Shown here: one piece after another, positions 25,670 through 34,252 of the stretch
How the letters are laid out: every line of letters starts with the position of its first letter
Numbering within the stretch: position 1 is the first letter of the stretch
Source: Streptomyces sp. A1136
Lineage (GTDB): Bacteria; Actinomycetota; Actinomycetes; Streptomycetales; Streptomycetaceae
Assembly: GCF_004795055.1 (NCBI RefSeq)
Contig: NZ_SSBJ01000025.1
Coordinates: forward strand, 56,181 to 120,180
Length of the DNA stretch: 64,000 nt
Reading direction: 5' to 3'
Notes under the pieces: generated by a model
What the model was told of the DNA's origin: nothing
Database searches by the model: none
The model's input: only the letters and a program-made list of their open reading frames with translations
Position numbers and translations under genes: made by a program

Positions 25670-25688
25670 TTAAGTTAGGTCCGCCTCA
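25670..25688. promoter_or_regulatory. DmdR/IdeR-type iron box upstream of efeO
   Basis: TTAAGTTAGGTCCGCCTCA matches 14 of 19 positions of the actinobacterial iron box TTAGGTTAGGCTCACCTAA, 62 bp before the efeO start. A second partial copy overlaps upstream (AGGTAAGCCT near 25655-25665). Iron-dependent repression is inferred. Confidence 0.7.
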
Positions 25689-25750
25689 CCCGGCCGCCCC
25701 CACCCGACGGGGCGGCCTTCTGCCGAACGCCAGACCCGCCAGGAGCCCGT

Positions 25751-26899
25751 ATGCGCCCCGCCCGCCTCACCGTCGTCACCGCGGCCGCCGCAGTGGCCGC
25801 GCTCACCGCCGTCACCGGTTGCGCCGAGAAGAGCGCGGCGGGCGCCGAGGGCACGATTCAGGTGGCCGCCTCCGACAGCGCCTGCGACATCTCCAAGAAG
25901 GAGTTCCCGGCGGGCAAGGTCACCATCGAGGTCGACAACAAGGGCTCCAAGGTCACCGAGGTCTACGTCCTCTTCCCGGACGACCGCATCGTCGCCGAGC
26001 GCGAGAACATCGGCCCCGGCACCAAGGCCACCATCACGGCCGAGATCAAGGCCGGCGACTACGAGGTCAACTGCAAGCCCGGCATGAAGGGCGACGGCAT
26101 CCGCCAGAAGGTCAAGGCCACCGGCGGCGCCGCGGCCAAGCGCAGCCCCGAGCTGGACGCCGCCGTCGCCGAGTACCGCAAGTACGTCCAGGCGCAGGCC
26201 GACGACTCCCTCCCCACCACCAAGACCTTCGTGGACGCGGTGAAGGCCGGCGACGTCGAGGCCGCGAAGAAGGCCTACGCCGTCTCCCGCCTCGGCTGGG
26301 AGCGCACCGAGCCGGTCGCGGAGTCCTTCGGCGACATCGACCCGAAGATCGACGTCCGCGAGGACGGCCTGGAGGCGGGCCAGGACCCCGCGAAGGACTG
26401 GACCGGCTGGCACCGCCTGGAGAAGTCGCTCTGGGCCGACAACAAGATCGGCGACGACGAGAAGAAGCTCGCCGACACCCTGATGAACGACGTGACCGAC
26501 TGGCAGAAGAGGATCGGCACGGCGGAGATCACCCCCACCTCGATGGCCAACGGCGCCAAGGAGCTCCTCGACGAGGTCGCCACCGGCAAGGTGACGGGTG
26601 AGGAAGAGCGCTACAGCCACACCGACCTGATCGACTTCAAGGCCAACGTCGAGGGCGCGCAGAAGGCGTACGAGCTGCTCAAGCCGGTCGCCGCGAAGAA
26701 CGACGCGGAGCTGGTCAAGACGCTCGACTCCCAGTTCGCCGCGCTGGACACGCTGCTCGACAAGCACCGCGCGGACAAGAACGGCTACGACTTCACCTCC
26801 TACGACAAGGTCGGCGACGCGGAGCGCAAGGAGCTCTCGGACGCCGTGAACGCGCTGGCCGAGCCGCTGTCCAAGCTGGCGGCGGCGGTCGCGAAGTAA
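25751..26899 (+). CDS. efeO: Iron uptake lipoprotein EfeO
   Basis: A 382-residue lipoprotein; the lipobox AVTGC places the lipidated Cys at residue 24. The N-terminal cupredoxin-like domain (about 35-125) and C-terminal M75/imelysin-type domain (about 135-380) are the classic EfeO layout. The metal motif HxxE appears in GWHRLEKSLW near residue 221. It binds iron outside the membrane and passes it to EfeU. First gene of efeO-efeB-efeU (35- and 25-bp gaps), behind an iron box. Confidence 0.95.
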   Translation: MRPARLTVVTAAAAVAALTAVTGCAEKSAAGAEGTIQVAASDSACDISKKEFPAGKVTIEVDNKGSKVTEVYVLFPDDRIVAERENIGPGTKATITAEIKAGDYEVNCKPGMKGDGIRQKVKATGGAAAKRSPELDAAVAEYRKYVQAQADDSLPTTKTFVDAVKAGDVEAAKKAYAVSRLGWERTEPVAESFGDIDPKIDVREDGLEAGQDPAKDWTGWHRLEKSLWADNKIGDDEKKLADTLMNDVTDWQKRIGTAEITPTSMANGAKELLDEVATGKVTGEEERYSHTDLIDFKANVEGAQKAYELLKPVAAKNDAELVKTLDSQFAALDTLLDKHRADKNGYDFTSYDKVGDAERKELSDAVNALAEPLSKLAAAVAK

Positions 26900-26934
26900 C
26901 GGTCGGGAACAGCGGAGCAGGCGGGAGGCACGGG

Positions 26935-28218
26935 ATGACTGACTCGGAGTCGGTGACGGTGGAAGAGCGCGACGACGCCCGGGAAGGGGCCAAGGCGCCC
27001 TCGCGGCGTGCCCTGCTCGGCTGGGGCGGGGCCGGGCTGGCGCTCGGCGCCGCCGCGGCCGGCGGCGCGGTCGCGGCGTTCGGCGGCGGCACGGACGTGG
27101 TGCCCGCGGCCTCGACCGGGGCGGCCGTGCCCTTCCACGGCGAGCACCAGGCCGGTATCGCCACCGCCGTCCAGGACCGCCTGCACTTCGCGGCCTTCGA
27201 CGTGAAGACGAAGGACCGCGGGGAGCTGATCCAGCTCCTCAAGGACTGGACGGCGGCGGCGCGGCTGATGACGGCCGGTCACCCCGTCGGCGAGGGCGGC
27301 TACGGCGGCCTCCCGGAGGCCCCGCCGGACGACACGGGCGAGGCGCTGGGGCTCAAGGCCTCCCGGCTCACCCTGACCATCGGCTTCGGCCCCGGCCTGT
27401 TCGCCAAGGACCGCTTCGGCCTGGAGGACAAGCGCCCCGAGGCCCTGGTCGACCTGGAGCAGTTCCCCGGCGACAACCTGGACCCGGCCCGCTCCGGCGG
27501 CGACCTCTGCGTCCAGGCCTGCGCGGACGACCCCCAGGTCGCCGTGCACGCCATCCGCCAGCTGGCCCGCATCGGCTTCGGCAAGACGGCGGTCCGCTGG
27601 TCGCAGCTCGGCTTCGGCAAGACCTCGTCCACCACCCCGGACGCGCAGACCCCGCGCAACATGATGGGCTTCAAGGACGGCACCCGGAACGTCTCGGGCA
27701 CCGACCGGGCCGCGCTGGACGAGCACGTCTGGGCGGCCGCCTCCGACGGCAGCGCCTGGATGGCCGGAGGCTCGTACCTGGTCGCCCGTCGCATCCGGAT
27801 GCACATCGAGACCTGGGACCGCACCTCGCTCCAGGAGCAGGAGGACGTCTTCGGCCGCGACAAGGGCGAGGGCGCCCCCGTCGGCAAGTCGAAGGAGCGC
27901 GACGAGCCCTTCCTCAAGGCGATGAAGCCCTCGGCGCACGTCCGCCTCGCCCACCCGGACAGCAACAGCGGCGCGACGATCCTGCGCCGCGGCTACTCCT
28001 TCACGGACGGCACGGACGGGCTGGGCCGCCTCGAAGCGGGCCTGTTCTTCCTCGCCTACCAGCGGGACGTCCGCAAGGGGTTCATCCCGGTACAGCGCAA
28101 CCTGTCGAAGAACGACGCGCTCAACGAATACATCCAGCACGTGGGTTCGGCCGTCTTCGCCGTCCCGCCGGGCGTCCGCGACAAGGACGACTGGTGGGGC
28201 CGGACGCTGTTCGCGTAG
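26935..28218 (+). CDS. efeB: EfeB, Tat-exported DyP-type heme peroxidase
   Basis: A 427-residue deferrochelatase/peroxidase. The Tat signal has SRRALL at residues 23-28 before a hydrophobic Ala/Gly stretch. The DyP signature GFKDGTRN is near residue 245, the proximal heme His is in HVRLAHPD near residue 335, and LRRGYSF follows. In the Efe system it oxidises ferrous iron or handles heme outside the cell membrane. It lies between efeO and efeU in one operon, with GGGAGG ahead of the ATG. Confidence 0.95.
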   Translation: MTDSESVTVEERDDAREGAKAPSRRALLGWGGAGLALGAAAAGGAVAAFGGGTDVVPAASTGAAVPFHGEHQAGIATAVQDRLHFAAFDVKTKDRGELIQLLKDWTAAARLMTAGHPVGEGGYGGLPEAPPDDTGEALGLKASRLTLTIGFGPGLFAKDRFGLEDKRPEALVDLEQFPGDNLDPARSGGDLCVQACADDPQVAVHAIRQLARIGFGKTAVRWSQLGFGKTSSTTPDAQTPRNMMGFKDGTRNVSGTDRAALDEHVWAAASDGSAWMAGGSYLVARRIRMHIETWDRTSLQEQEDVFGRDKGEGAPVGKSKERDEPFLKAMKPSAHVRLAHPDSNSGATILRRGYSFTDGTDGLGRLEAGLFFLAYQRDVRKGFIPVQRNLSKNDALNEYIQHVGSAVFAVPPGVRDKDDWWGRTLFA

Positions 28219-28243
28219 ACCCGTAGCCCGTAGGAGGAACCAC

Positions 28244-29116
28244 GTGTTCAGCAACTATCTGATCGGTCTGCGCGAGGGGCTGGAGGCCAGCCTCGTCGTC
28301 TGCATCCTCATCGCCTACCTGGTGAAGACCGGCCACAAGGACAAGCTCGGGCCGCTGTGGCTGGGTGTCGGCCTGGCGGCCGCCCTCAGCCTCGGCTTCG
28401 GCGCCGCGCTCGAATTCGGTACCGAGCAGTTGACCTTCGAGGCGCAGGAGGCGATCGGCGGGTCCCTGTCCGTCGTCGCGGTGGGCCTGGTGACCTGGAT
28501 GGTCTTCTGGATGAAGCGCACCGCGCGGCACCTGAAGGCCGAGCTCCACGGGAAGCTGGACGCGGCGCTCGCGATGGGCACCGGCGCGCTGGTCACGACG
28601 GCGTTCCTCGCGGTGGGCCGCGAGGGCCTGGAGACCTCCCTGTTCGTGTGGCGTTCGGTGAAGGCGGCCGGTGACGGCGCGGGCCCGCTGGCCGGCGTGC
28701 TGCTGGGCATCGGCACTTCGGTGCTGCTGGGCTGGCTGTTCTACCGGGGGGCCCTGAGCATCAACCTCGCCAAGTTCTTCACGTGGACCGGCGGCATGCT
28801 GGTCGTGGTCGCCGCGGGCGTTCTCGCGTACGGCATCCACGACCTCCAGGAGGCCGGATTCCTGCCCGGCATCCTGACGAAGGCGTTCGACATCAGCGAC
28901 ACGGTCCCGCCGGACAGCTGGTACGGGACCCTGCTGAAGGGAACCCTCAACTTCCAACCGGACCCGACCGTGGTCCAGCTGGTGGTGTGGGTGCTGTACC
29001 TGCTCGCGGTGCTCGGCCTGTTCCTGGCCCCGACGGCCGCCAAGGGCCGGGGCGGCCAGGGCGAGCCCGCGGAGCGGCAGCCGGCGGGCGCCCCCGCCGC
29101 GGACGCGCGGGGCTGA
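28244..29116 (+). CDS. efeU: EfeU, FTR1-family iron permease
   Basis: A 290-residue membrane protein with about seven helices and the two iron-binding REXXE motifs, REGLEASL at residue 10 and REGLETSL near residue 126. It imports iron oxidised or delivered by EfeB/EfeO. GTG start with GGAGGA about 8 nt upstream. The C-terminal 25 residues are Ala/Pro/Gly-rich and probably disordered. The operon order here is O-B-U rather than the enterobacterial U-O-B. Confidence 0.95.
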   Translation: MFSNYLIGLREGLEASLVVCILIAYLVKTGHKDKLGPLWLGVGLAAALSLGFGAALEFGTEQLTFEAQEAIGGSLSVVAVGLVTWMVFWMKRTARHLKAELHGKLDAALAMGTGALVTTAFLAVGREGLETSLFVWRSVKAAGDGAGPLAGVLLGIGTSVLLGWLFYRGALSINLAKFFTWTGGMLVVVAAGVLAYGIHDLQEAGFLPGILTKAFDISDTVPPDSWYGTLLKGTLNFQPDPTVVQLVVWVLYLLAVLGLFLAPTAAKGRGGQGEPAERQPAGAPAADARG

Positions 29117-29132
29117 CGACGAGCACCTGCGG

Positions 29133-29190
29133 GGCGTAGACGAAGACGGGCCGGACGACAGCTGTCGTCCGGCCCGTCTTCGTCTACGCC
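29133..29190. repeat. 58-bp perfect palindrome, probable bidirectional terminator
   Basis: Bases 29133-29161 are the exact reverse complement of 29162-29190 with no spacer. It lies 16 bp after the efeU stop and ends 1 bp before the stop of the convergent prim-pol gene, so it most likely terminates both. Confidence 0.9.
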
Positions 29191-29191
29191 G

Positions 29192-29941
29192 TCAGCGGCC
29201 CAGTGGCCAGGCGACGGCGGCGGGGGTCTGCTCGGAGGTTCCCGCGTACTGCGCGCAGGCGTCGGTCAGGGTTTCGAGCAGCGTCAGCGGGTCCGGCAGC
29301 ACGTGGTCGATGCCGCGCAGCCAGGCGACGCTCTGGCCCCCCGGGAGGGAGGCCGGCGGGACGAGCACGTAGCTGCCTCGGCAGTGCCAGCGCAGGCCCG
29401 GGTGTTCGTCCATCGTCTCGGGGTGGCAGTCCAGCTCGCAGGGCCACCACTCGTCCTCGTCCTCCGGCGTCCCCCGGGTCGCCGTGAAGAACAGCATGCG
29501 GGCCTGGTCGCCCGTACCGCCGGACTCGGCCACCGGGCCGACGTCCACGCCGGCCGCCAGCAGGCGGCTCAGGGCGTCTCGTCCGGCGTCGAGCGGGACG
29601 TCCAGGACGTCGTGCACCATGCCGGTCGCGGTGATGAAGTTCGCCTGGGGCTGGTCGCGCGCCCACCGTTCGACCTGCGCGCGGTCGGTGGTCGCCTGAG
29701 TCTGCCAGGCGAAGGAGAGAGGGTGCCGCGCGGGCGTCGGACAGCCGATGCGGTCGCAAGAACATCGGTAGCCGGCCGGGTGGGCGGCGGGGGCGATCGG
29801 GAGGCCGGCGGCGGCGACCGCCAGGAGGAGGGCCTCGCGTTCCCTGCCCGGGTCTTCGGGAGCCGGTTTCGCGCGGCGACGCAGCCACTGGGAAATCCTG
29901 CTCTGCTCGCCGCGTTTGACGCGGCCGGACTCGGACCCCAT
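29192..29941 (-). CDS. Stand-alone bifunctional DNA primase/polymerase N-terminal domain protein
   Basis: This 249-residue protein carries only a prim-pol-like domain. CSCDRIGCPTPARHPL and a cysteine in DCHPETMDEHP suggest a zinc site typical of the family, and HDVLDVPLDAG with SGGTGDQARMLFF fits the polymerase core. Family members make primers or fill gaps, commonly on plasmids and phages, but single-domain chromosomal copies are widespread in Streptomyces and their role is unknown. No helicase or integrase is nearby. Start ATG at 29939-29941. Confidence 0.8.
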   Translation of the reverse strand: MGSESGRVKRGEQSRISQWLRRRAKPAPEDPGREREALLLAVAAAGLPIAPAAHPAGYRCSCDRIGCPTPARHPLSFAWQTQATTDRAQVERWARDQPQANFITATGMVHDVLDVPLDAGRDALSRLLAAGVDVGPVAESGGTGDQARMLFFTATRGTPEDEDEWWPCELDCHPETMDEHPGLRWHCRGSYVLVPPASLPGGQSVAWLRGIDHVLPDPLTLLETLTDACAQYAGTSEQTPAAVAWPLGR

Positions 29942-30065
29942 CTATCCCCTCACCTCACCGTTGCCCCCGGCGGACCTCCCCATGGTCCCACCCTCCGGGG
30001 CGCCGGGTGACCGCACCCCCGGATCGGGCCCCCCAAAACCGCCGAATTCGGCCATATGTTCTCGG

Positions 30066-30782
30066 TCACGCGGAGGTCGCGGCCGGGGCCCCGGCGGGCA
30101 CCGCGCCGCCCAACACGGCGTCCACCAGGGCGTCCGTGAACGCGTGCGTCAGCGGGCCCGTCCGCAGGAGCCAGCGGTACGTCAGGGGGCCGAGGAGCAT
30201 CTCCGTCATCAGTCGGGGGTCGACTCCCTCCGCCAGCTGTCCGGCCGCGCGGGCCGTCCGCAACCGGTCCTCGTACAGGGCGAGCCGCGGCTCCAGCAAC
30301 TGGCCGGTGAAGCGGGCGCCCAGCTCGGGGTCGGTGGCCCCGGCGGCGGTCAGGGCGCGCGTGGGGGCCGCGTACTTCTCGTCGTCGAACTGGTCGACCG
30401 TCGCCCGCAGCACCAGCTTGAGGTCCGCCGCGAGGTCTCCGGTGTCCGGGAAGCCGGTCCGGCCGACGTCGGCCTCCGCCTCCCCGAAGAGCGCGAGCGA
30501 GGCGTCGAGCAGCACGGACGCCTTCGAGGGCCACCAGCGGTAGATGGTCTGCTTGCCGACCCCCGCGCGGGCGGCGATGGCCTCGATGGTCAGCTTGTCG
30601 TAGCCGACCTCCCCGACGAGCGCGAGGGCGGCGTCCAGGATGGCCCGCCGGGACCGGTCGCTGCGACGGCTCGGATCGGGCGTCTTGGCCTCGGGCGTCT
30701 TGACCGCGGCCGTCTGGATCTCGGGCGACTTCGTGCGGGGCGCGTCGACCCCGGACGTCTTGGCGTGGGCGGTCCTGCTCAT
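30066..30782 (-). CDS. TetR-family transcriptional regulator
   Basis: A 238-residue regulator with a long basic, Thr/Lys-rich N-terminal extension (about 40 residues), a TetR helix-turn-helix (ILDAALALVGEVGYDKLTIEAI then GVGKQTIYRWWPSKASVLL in outline) and a TetR_C-type ligand domain. The ATG at 30782 lies 6 nt after a minus-strand TACGTT, so the message may be leaderless. An inverted repeat at 30802-30816 suggests autoregulation. It is divergent from the DDAH gene. Confidence 0.9.
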   Translation of the reverse strand: MSRTAHAKTSGVDAPRTKSPEIQTAAVKTPEAKTPDPSRRSDRSRRAILDAALALVGEVGYDKLTIEAIAARAGVGKQTIYRWWPSKASVLLDASLALFGEAEADVGRTGFPDTGDLAADLKLVLRATVDQFDDEKYAAPTRALTAAGATDPELGARFTGQLLEPRLALYEDRLRTARAAGQLAEGVDPRLMTEMLLGPLTYRWLLRTGPLTHAFTDALVDAVLGGAVPAGAPAATSA

Positions 30783-30801
30783 GCCCACAACGTATCAATG
30801 C

Positions 30802-30816
30802 GAGACGGATCGTCTT
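30802..30816. promoter_or_regulatory. Candidate TetR operator
   Basis: GAGACG-GAT-CGTCTT is a near-perfect inverted repeat located about 20 bp upstream of the TetR start, next to its -10 (minus-strand TACGTT at 30789-30794), in the divergent region shared with the DDAH gene. Confidence 0.55.
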
Positions 30817-30936
30817 CCGGTTCCGGTCATTCCGATAAACCACCCAATCAGTTCACTGCGCGGTCCCCGTCCAGGAGGGACGATTCTCTGCACACGCACA
30901 GCACACGCACCGCGAGTCAGTCGTGAGGAGCCTTCT

Positions 30937-31746
30937 TTGCGCAGAGACGCCACACCCCGGCGCTACCTGATGTGCCCACCCGCGCACTTCAAGGTCACGT
31001 ACTCCATCAACCCGTGGATGGACCCCGCGAAACCGGTGGACCTGCCCCTCGCACAAGCCCAGTGGGAAGACCTGAGGGACCGCTACCGCTCACTCGGCCA
31101 CACCGTCGAGACCCTCGTGCCCCACCCCGGGCTGCCCGACATGGTCTACGCGGCGAACGGCGCCCTGGTCATCGACGGCCGCGTGCTCGGGGCCCGCTTC
31201 GCCTACCCGGAGCGCTCCGCCGAGGCGGAGATCCACCTGGAGTGGTTCCGGGCCCACGGCTTCCGGGACATCCACGAGCCGTCCCACATCAACGAGGGCG
31301 AGGGCGACTTCGCCGTCACCGCCACCTACATCCTGGCGGGCCGGGGGTACCGCTCGAGTCCGCTCTCCCACGACGAGGCACAGGAGTTCTTCGGCCGCCC
31401 CGTCATCGGCCTCGACCTGGTGGACCCGCGCTTCTACCACCTCGACACCGCCCTGTGCGTCCTCGACGGCGACGAGATCATGTACCACCCGCAGGCCTTC
31501 TCGCCCGGCAGCCAGGCCGTCCTGCGGCGGCTGTTCCCCGACGCCCTGATCGTGGACGCCGAGGACGCGGCGGCCTTCGGCCTGAACTCCGTCTCCGACG
31601 GCCTGCACGTGCTGCTCCCCCAGGCCGCGGCCGGCCTGCTCGCACCCCTGCGCGAGCGGGGCTTCGAGCCGATCCCGATGGACCTGGGCGAGCTGCTCAA
31701 GGGCGGCGGCAGCGTCAAGTGCTGCACCCAGGAGCTGCGGCCCTGA
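30937..31746 (+). CDS. ddaH: Dimethylarginine dimethylaminohydrolase-like amidinotransferase-family protein
   Basis: A 269-residue guanidino-group-modifying enzyme. The N-terminal MCPPAHFKVTYSINPWMDP segment is typical of the Streptomyces DDAH/arginine-deiminase-like family. NEGEGDF carries the substrate-binding acid, FYHLDTALCVL the catalytic His, and GGGSVKCCTQEL the nucleophilic Cys near the C-terminus. It should release dimethylamine or ammonia from (methylated) arginine and give citrulline or ornithine-type products. TTG start 30937 is chosen because GTGAGGAG lies 6 nt upstream; ATG 30970 would cut family-conserved residues. Ornithine aminotransferase, often adjacent, is absent here. Confidence 0.8.
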   Translation: MRRDATPRRYLMCPPAHFKVTYSINPWMDPAKPVDLPLAQAQWEDLRDRYRSLGHTVETLVPHPGLPDMVYAANGALVIDGRVLGARFAYPERSAEAEIHLEWFRAHGFRDIHEPSHINEGEGDFAVTATYILAGRGYRSSPLSHDEAQEFFGRPVIGLDLVDPRFYHLDTALCVLDGDEIMYHPQAFSPGSQAVLRRLFPDALIVDAEDAAAFGLNSVSDGLHVLLPQAAAGLLAPLRERGFEPIPMDLGELLKGGGSVKCCTQELRP

Positions 31747-31776
31747 CGGGGCCCTGACCCGGCGGCCCGGTCCGGC

Positions 31777-32793
31777 TCAGGGGGCGGGCGGCCACTCCCG
31801 GCCCCAGTCGGTGTCCCGCGCCGCCTTGTACAGGTCACCGTGGCGCTTGGTCACGGTGGCCCGGGTCAGGCCGGCCTCCGGCGGACCGCACAGGTCCAAC
31901 AGGACCAGCCCCTTCCGGATCTGCGGCCTGCGCGTGATCCGGGAGGCGGCCGGCTCCACGGGGAAACGCGTCGCGGCCACGTAGCTGAACTTCTCGTCCT
32001 CGTACGGCAGGGACCCGCCCTTGACCTGCCGGTGCAGCGAGGACCGGCTGACCCGCGCCGAGAAGTGGCACCAGTCCCGGCCGACCTCGATCGGGCAGGC
32101 CGCGTCGTGCGGACAGGGCGCGGCCACCGTCAGCCCGGCCTCGATCAGCTGCTCGCGGGCCTCGCGGACGCGCAGGTACCCCTCGGGGGTGCCCGGCTCG
32201 ATCAGTACCACGGCCCGACCGACGCGGGCCGCCTCGGCGACGACCGCCCGGCGGGCGTCGGGGGTGAGTTCGCCGAGCACATAGGACACGGTCACCAGGT
32301 CCGCCTCGGGGAGCGCGATCCCGGAGCCGATGACGGCGCGGCGCCATTCGGCCGCGCGCAGCGCGGGCGACGAGGAGCCGGAGGCCAGTTCCCGGCCCAG
32401 GGCCAGCGCCGGCTCGGCCCAGTCCAGGACCGTCGTGGTGCGGGGGCCGTCCCAGGTGGCGTCCACCGCCCAGGTGGCGGCGCCGGTGCCGCCGCCCACG
32501 TCGACGTGCGAGCCCGGCGTCCACCGCGGGGCGGCCTGCGCCAGGGCGTCCAGGGCGGAGCGTACGGCTTCGAAGGTGGCCGGCATGCGGTACGCCGCGT
32601 ACGCCGCCACGTCCGAGCGGTCGCGCAGCACGGGCACGTCGGTGGGTGTCGTGCCCCGGTAGTTGGCGATCAGCCGCTCGACGGCGGCCGAGGCCTGCTT
32701 CGGCGGGAGCCCGTCGAGCAGGCCGCCGAGCGCGGAGCGCAGCGTCTCGGCGGTGGTGGGACCGGAAGCGGGAAGGGCGGCGGAGGCGTTCAC
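31777..32793 (-). CDS. Rsm22-family ribosomal small-subunit methyltransferase-like protein
   Basis: A 338-residue SAM-dependent methyltransferase homologue. The SAM motif DVGGGTGAATWAV is near residue 98; SYVLGELTP resembles the motif IV region. A cysteine cluster, CPHDAACPIEVGRDWCHF, matches the metal/Fe-S-binding motif of Rsm22, a mitochondrial ribosome assembly factor. The bacterial role is not established to my knowledge. GTG start 32793; it converges on the DDAH gene with 30 bp between. Confidence 0.8.
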   Translation of the reverse strand: MNASAALPASGPTTAETLRSALGGLLDGLPPKQASAAVERLIANYRGTTPTDVPVLRDRSDVAAYAAYRMPATFEAVRSALDALAQAAPRWTPGSHVDVGGGTGAATWAVDATWDGPRTTTVLDWAEPALALGRELASGSSSPALRAAEWRRAVIGSGIALPEADLVTVSYVLGELTPDARRAVVAEAARVGRAVVLIEPGTPEGYLRVREAREQLIEAGLTVAAPCPHDAACPIEVGRDWCHFSARVSRSSLHRQVKGGSLPYEDEKFSYVAATRFPVEPAASRITRRPQIRKGLVLLDLCGPPEAGLTRATVTKRHGDLYKAARDTDWGREWPPAP

Positions 32794-32852
32794 CTGGGAA
32801 GTTTACGGCGCCGGGCGCGGGCCGCGCCCCGGCCGCCGTGCCCCGGCGCCCG

Positions 32853-34145
32853 CTACGTCCCGGCCGCCGGCGTCGGCTCCCGGGGCTGCCAGGGACGGCA
32901 CAGCCCCAGGAAGCAGGCCGCCGACAGCAGCGCGCAGACGAGCTGGACCAGGGCCATCGGCACCGCCGTGTCCTCCCCCGCGATCCCGACCAGCGGCGAG
33001 GCGACCGCGCCGACCAGGAACGAGGAGGTGCCGAGCAGGGCGGACGCCGATCCGGCGGCGTGCGGGGTGCGCATCAGTGCCTGTGCGTTGGTGTTCGGCA
33101 TCAGCACGCCCATCGCGGACATCAGCACGAACAGCCCGGCCGCCATCGGCAGCAGCCCGACCTTCCCGAACGCCCCGCCCGCCATCAACAGCAGCGCGAC
33201 GGAGTCCGCGGTGATCACCGCGAGCCCGACGGCCAGCACCTTGTCCAGGCTGACCCGGCCCACCAGCAGCTTGCCGTTGATCTGACCGACCGTTATCAGG
33301 CCGACCGAGTTCAGCCCGAACAGCAGGCTGAACTGCTGCGGCGAGGCCCCGTAGATCTCCTGCACCACGAACGGCGAGGCGGAGATGTACGAGAAGAGCA
33401 CCGCGAACGCGAAGCCGCCGGCCAGGGTGTACCCGGCGAAGACCCGGTCGCCGAGGAGCCCGCGCATCGTCCGCAGGGCGGCGCCCACGCCGCCGGTGTG
33501 GCGCCGCTCGGGCGGCAGCGTCTCGTCGAGCCGGCGCCACACCACCAGGGTCAGTGCCGTGCCGACGGCGGTGAGGACGACGAAGACCCCGCGCCAGTCG
33601 GCGAAGCGCAGCACCTGGCCCCCGATGAGCGGGGCGATGATCGGGGCGGCGCCGGAGATGAGCATCAGGGTGGAGAAGAACCGGGCCATCTCGACCCCGT
33701 CGTAGAGGTCGCGCACGACGGCGCGGGCGATGACGATCGCCGCGGCGCCCGCCAGACCCTGGACCAGCCGGAAGCCGACGAGCAGTTCGGTGCTGGGGGC
33801 GAGCGCGCAGACGGCGGTGGCCAGCACGTAGACGATCATGCCGGTCAACAGCGGGCGCCGACGGCCCCACTTGTCGCTCATCGGGCCGATCACGAGCTGG
33901 CCCAGGGCCATGCCGGCGAGGCAGGAGGTGAGGGTCAGCTGAACCGTGGCGGCCGGGCTGTGCAGGGCGGAGGTGACCTGCGGCAGCGCGGGCAGGTACA
34001 TGTCCATCGACAGCGGGGGAAGCGCGGTCAGCCCGCCGAGTATGAAGGTGACCAGCAGACCCGTCCGGCGCGCCGTGGGAGGTGAGCTCCGGGCGACGGA
34101 CGACGACTTCCGCTCGCGGGCCGTCCCGGGGGCTCTCTCCGACAT
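32853..34145 (-). CDS. Bcr/CflA-type multidrug MFS transporter
   Basis: A 430-residue major facilitator with 12 predicted helices. The motif SMDMYLPALPQV in helix 1 and GPMSDKWGRRRPLL between helices 2 and 3 identify the Bcr/CflA drug:H+ antiporter group. An Arg/Ser-rich cytoplasmic N-terminus of about 25 residues precedes helix 1. ATG 34145 has GGAG 6 nt upstream; a longer frame starting further upstream has poor composition. Substrate unknown. Confidence 0.88.
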   Translation of the reverse strand: MSERAPGTARERKSSSVARSSPPTARRTGLLVTFILGGLTALPPLSMDMYLPALPQVTSALHSPAATVQLTLTSCLAGMALGQLVIGPMSDKWGRRRPLLTGMIVYVLATAVCALAPSTELLVGFRLVQGLAGAAAIVIARAVVRDLYDGVEMARFFSTLMLISGAAPIIAPLIGGQVLRFADWRGVFVVLTAVGTALTLVVWRRLDETLPPERRHTGGVGAALRTMRGLLGDRVFAGYTLAGGFAFAVLFSYISASPFVVQEIYGASPQQFSLLFGLNSVGLITVGQINGKLLVGRVSLDKVLAVGLAVITADSVALLLMAGGAFGKVGLLPMAAGLFVLMSAMGVLMPNTNAQALMRTPHAAGSASALLGTSSFLVGAVASPLVGIAGEDTAVPMALVQLVCALLSAACFLGLCRPWQPREPTPAAGT

Positions 34146-34252
34146 GCGGGACTCCACTCTCTTCGTGTGTTTTCGCACCCCTGACCGGCCCATGCTCTCA
34201 GCTGTCGGAACGTCCGTGTTCGAATGTCCGGTGTGACGTACTCTGCGGCCCC

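Noticed and set aside
29192..29941. Prim-pol gene as a sign of an integrated element
   Set aside because: No integrase, attachment repeat, transposase or composition shift is visible on either side.
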